From Bacteroidota bacterium (lineage in GTDB: Bacteria > Bacteroidota > Bacteroidia > Flavobacteriales > Weeksellaceae), in the NCBI GenBank assembly GCA_023426625.1, contig JAFAAJ010000093.1, positions 1 to 13,049 on the forward strand: a stretch of 13,049 nt of DNA. Reading direction: 5' to 3'. The position numbers and the translations under genes were made by a program. The notes under the pieces are model-generated. The model was given only the letters and a program-made list of their open reading frames with translations. It had not been told where the DNA came from and did not search any database. Positions 12,266-13,049 of this stretch are shown piece by piece (position 1 is the first letter of the stretch; each line of letters begins with the position of its first letter).

Positions 12266-13049
12266 CTATAGTTGTACCATCTCAGTCACTTCCACATCAT
12301 ATCCTCCAACCTGAGGTTTTATGTTTGGATTCTGAGTGATCACTTTAAATTTATTGATCCCCAAATTCTTCAGAATCTGTGTTCCGATACCGTAATCTCT
12401 GTAGTTATATGCTAAAGTAGGACGTTGTTCCTGTCCGTCCTGATAATTTAGAAACTGCTGTAATTTTCTTAATGTATTTTCAGAATTGGAAACATTATTA
12501 ATGAAAATGATGGCTCCTTTTCCTTCTTCATTGATCATAGAGGTTACCTTTTCCAATAAAGGTTTTTCACCGTTATTTAATCTTGTTAATACATCAAAAT
12601 AAGAATCTGAAGACTGAACTCTCACCAAAATTGGTTCATCAACAGTCCAGCTTCCTTTCGTTAAAGCAAAATGCACCTGATCGTTTGAAGTCTCTCTGAA
12701 AGCGAAGAAATCAAATTCCCCGTAGTAAATTTTTACTTTTCTTTCTTCAATTCTTTCTACAAGATTTCCTTTTTTAAGTTGATAATGGATCAGATCCTCA
12801 ATAGAAACGATCTTCATATCATGCTTCTGAGCAAAAGCGTACAATTCAGGAAGTCTTGCCATACTTCCATCCTCATTCATGATCTCACAGATCACACCGC
12901 CTTCTTTCAATCCTGCTAAATGAGTAAGATCGATCGCTGCTTCTGTATGTCCTGCTCTTTTCAAAACTCCACCTTTTCTTGCACGAAGCGGGAAAATATG
13001 TCCGGGTCTCATGAAATCTGTAGGTTTTGATTTTTCATCCATCAAAGCC
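12266..13049 (-). CDS. ribB: 3,4-dihydroxy-2-butanone-4-phosphate synthase with degenerate GTP cyclohydrolase II domain (5' end outside window)
   Basis: The minus-strand frame is open to the window edge and ends at the TAG at 12266-12268; about 260 C-terminal residues are seen. The first part is the end of a DHBP synthase domain, which makes the four-carbon precursor of riboflavin from ribulose 5-phosphate. Its signatures are RPGHIFPLRARKGGVLKR, GHTEAAIDLTHLAG, ICEIMNEDGSMAR and VSIEDLIHY. The rest (about 150 residues) aligns in outline with GTP cyclohydrolase II (RibA), for example EEGKGAIIFI and YGIGTQILKNLGINKFKVIT. It has none of the three zinc-binding cysteines and no RQEGR-like motif. 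RibB activity is expected, RibA activity is not. A normal bifunctional RibBA is about 400 residues. Internal ATGs near 13041 are not the true start, because the domain signature continues upstream. Confidence 0.9.
   Translation of the reverse strand, partial: ALMDEKSKPTDFMRPGHIFPLRARKGGVLKRAGHTEAAIDLTHLAGLKEGGVICEIMNEDGSMARLPELYAFAQKHDMKIVSIEDLIHYQLKKGNLVERIEERKVKIYYGEFDFFAFRETSNDQVHFALTKGSWTVDEPILVRVQSSDSYFDVLTRLNNGEKPLLEKVTSMINEEGKGAIIFINNVSNSENTLRKLQQFLNYQDGQEQRPTLAYNYRDYGIGTQILKNLGINKFKVITQNPNIKPQVGGYDVEVTEMVQL

Overview
The window looks like core chromosome from a member of the Flavobacteriia, most like Chryseobacterium or a close relative. The DNA is AT-rich. No gene has a convincing Shine-Dalgarno sequence; starts follow A/T-rich stretches instead. 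Several genes have the Bacteroidetes -7 element TAnnTTTG close upstream. The small-protein cluster rpmB-rpmG-DUF4295 followed by ftsY is a Bacteroidetes arrangement, and the two OmpA-like proteins have the barrel plus thrombospondin-type-3 architecture common in that phylum. The genus is inferred from protein character, not proven.

Layout. At 1-389 (-) is the 5' part of a VanZ-like membrane protein, divergent from lnt (445-2076, +), the lipoprotein N-acyltransferase. At 2208-2811 is a ribosomal operon: rpmB (bL28), rpmG (bL33) and a 50-residue DUF4295 protein that probably is ribosomal protein bL38. A terminator closes it and is followed at once by a -7-like element and ftsY (2954-3907), the SRP receptor GTPase. 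A small GlsB/YeaQ-type membrane protein (3970-4224) converges on sppA (4289-6052, -) across a strong shared terminator. sppA is head-to-head with folK (6061-6477, +), with only 8 bp between the start codons.

Downstream of folK are two tandem, clearly paralogous outer-membrane proteins. Copy 1 (6496-7611) has the barrel and calcium-binding-type repeats but no C-terminal OmpA peptidoglycan-binding domain. Copy 2 (7662-9110) has all three parts and ends in a hairpin terminator. Then come recQ (9188-11089), with its zinc cysteines displaced far toward the C-terminus, and fmt (11212-12159). The last codons of fmt form one arm of a 23-bp perfect inverted repeat. It faces the 3' end of a RibB/RibBA-type gene (12266-13049, -) that runs off the window; its GTP cyclohydrolase II half lacks the zinc cysteines.

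The genes are mostly housekeeping and envelope functions: translation (bL28, bL33, DUF4295, formylation of initiator tRNA by Fmt), membrane targeting (FtsY), lipoprotein maturation (Lnt), signal-peptide and membrane proteolysis (SppA), outer-membrane anchoring (OmpA-like), folate and riboflavin synthesis (FolK, RibB) and DNA repair (RecQ). I see no mobile element, CRISPR array, tRNA, rRNA or defence system, and no convincing undescribed multi-gene system. The most interesting signals are local: the OmpA pair with a possible deletion scar, the long hairpin overlapping fmt, the RecQ domain order, the degenerate RibA half, and promoters placed almost on top of start codons. No gene-free stretch exceeds 300 bases; the longest are about 140 bases.
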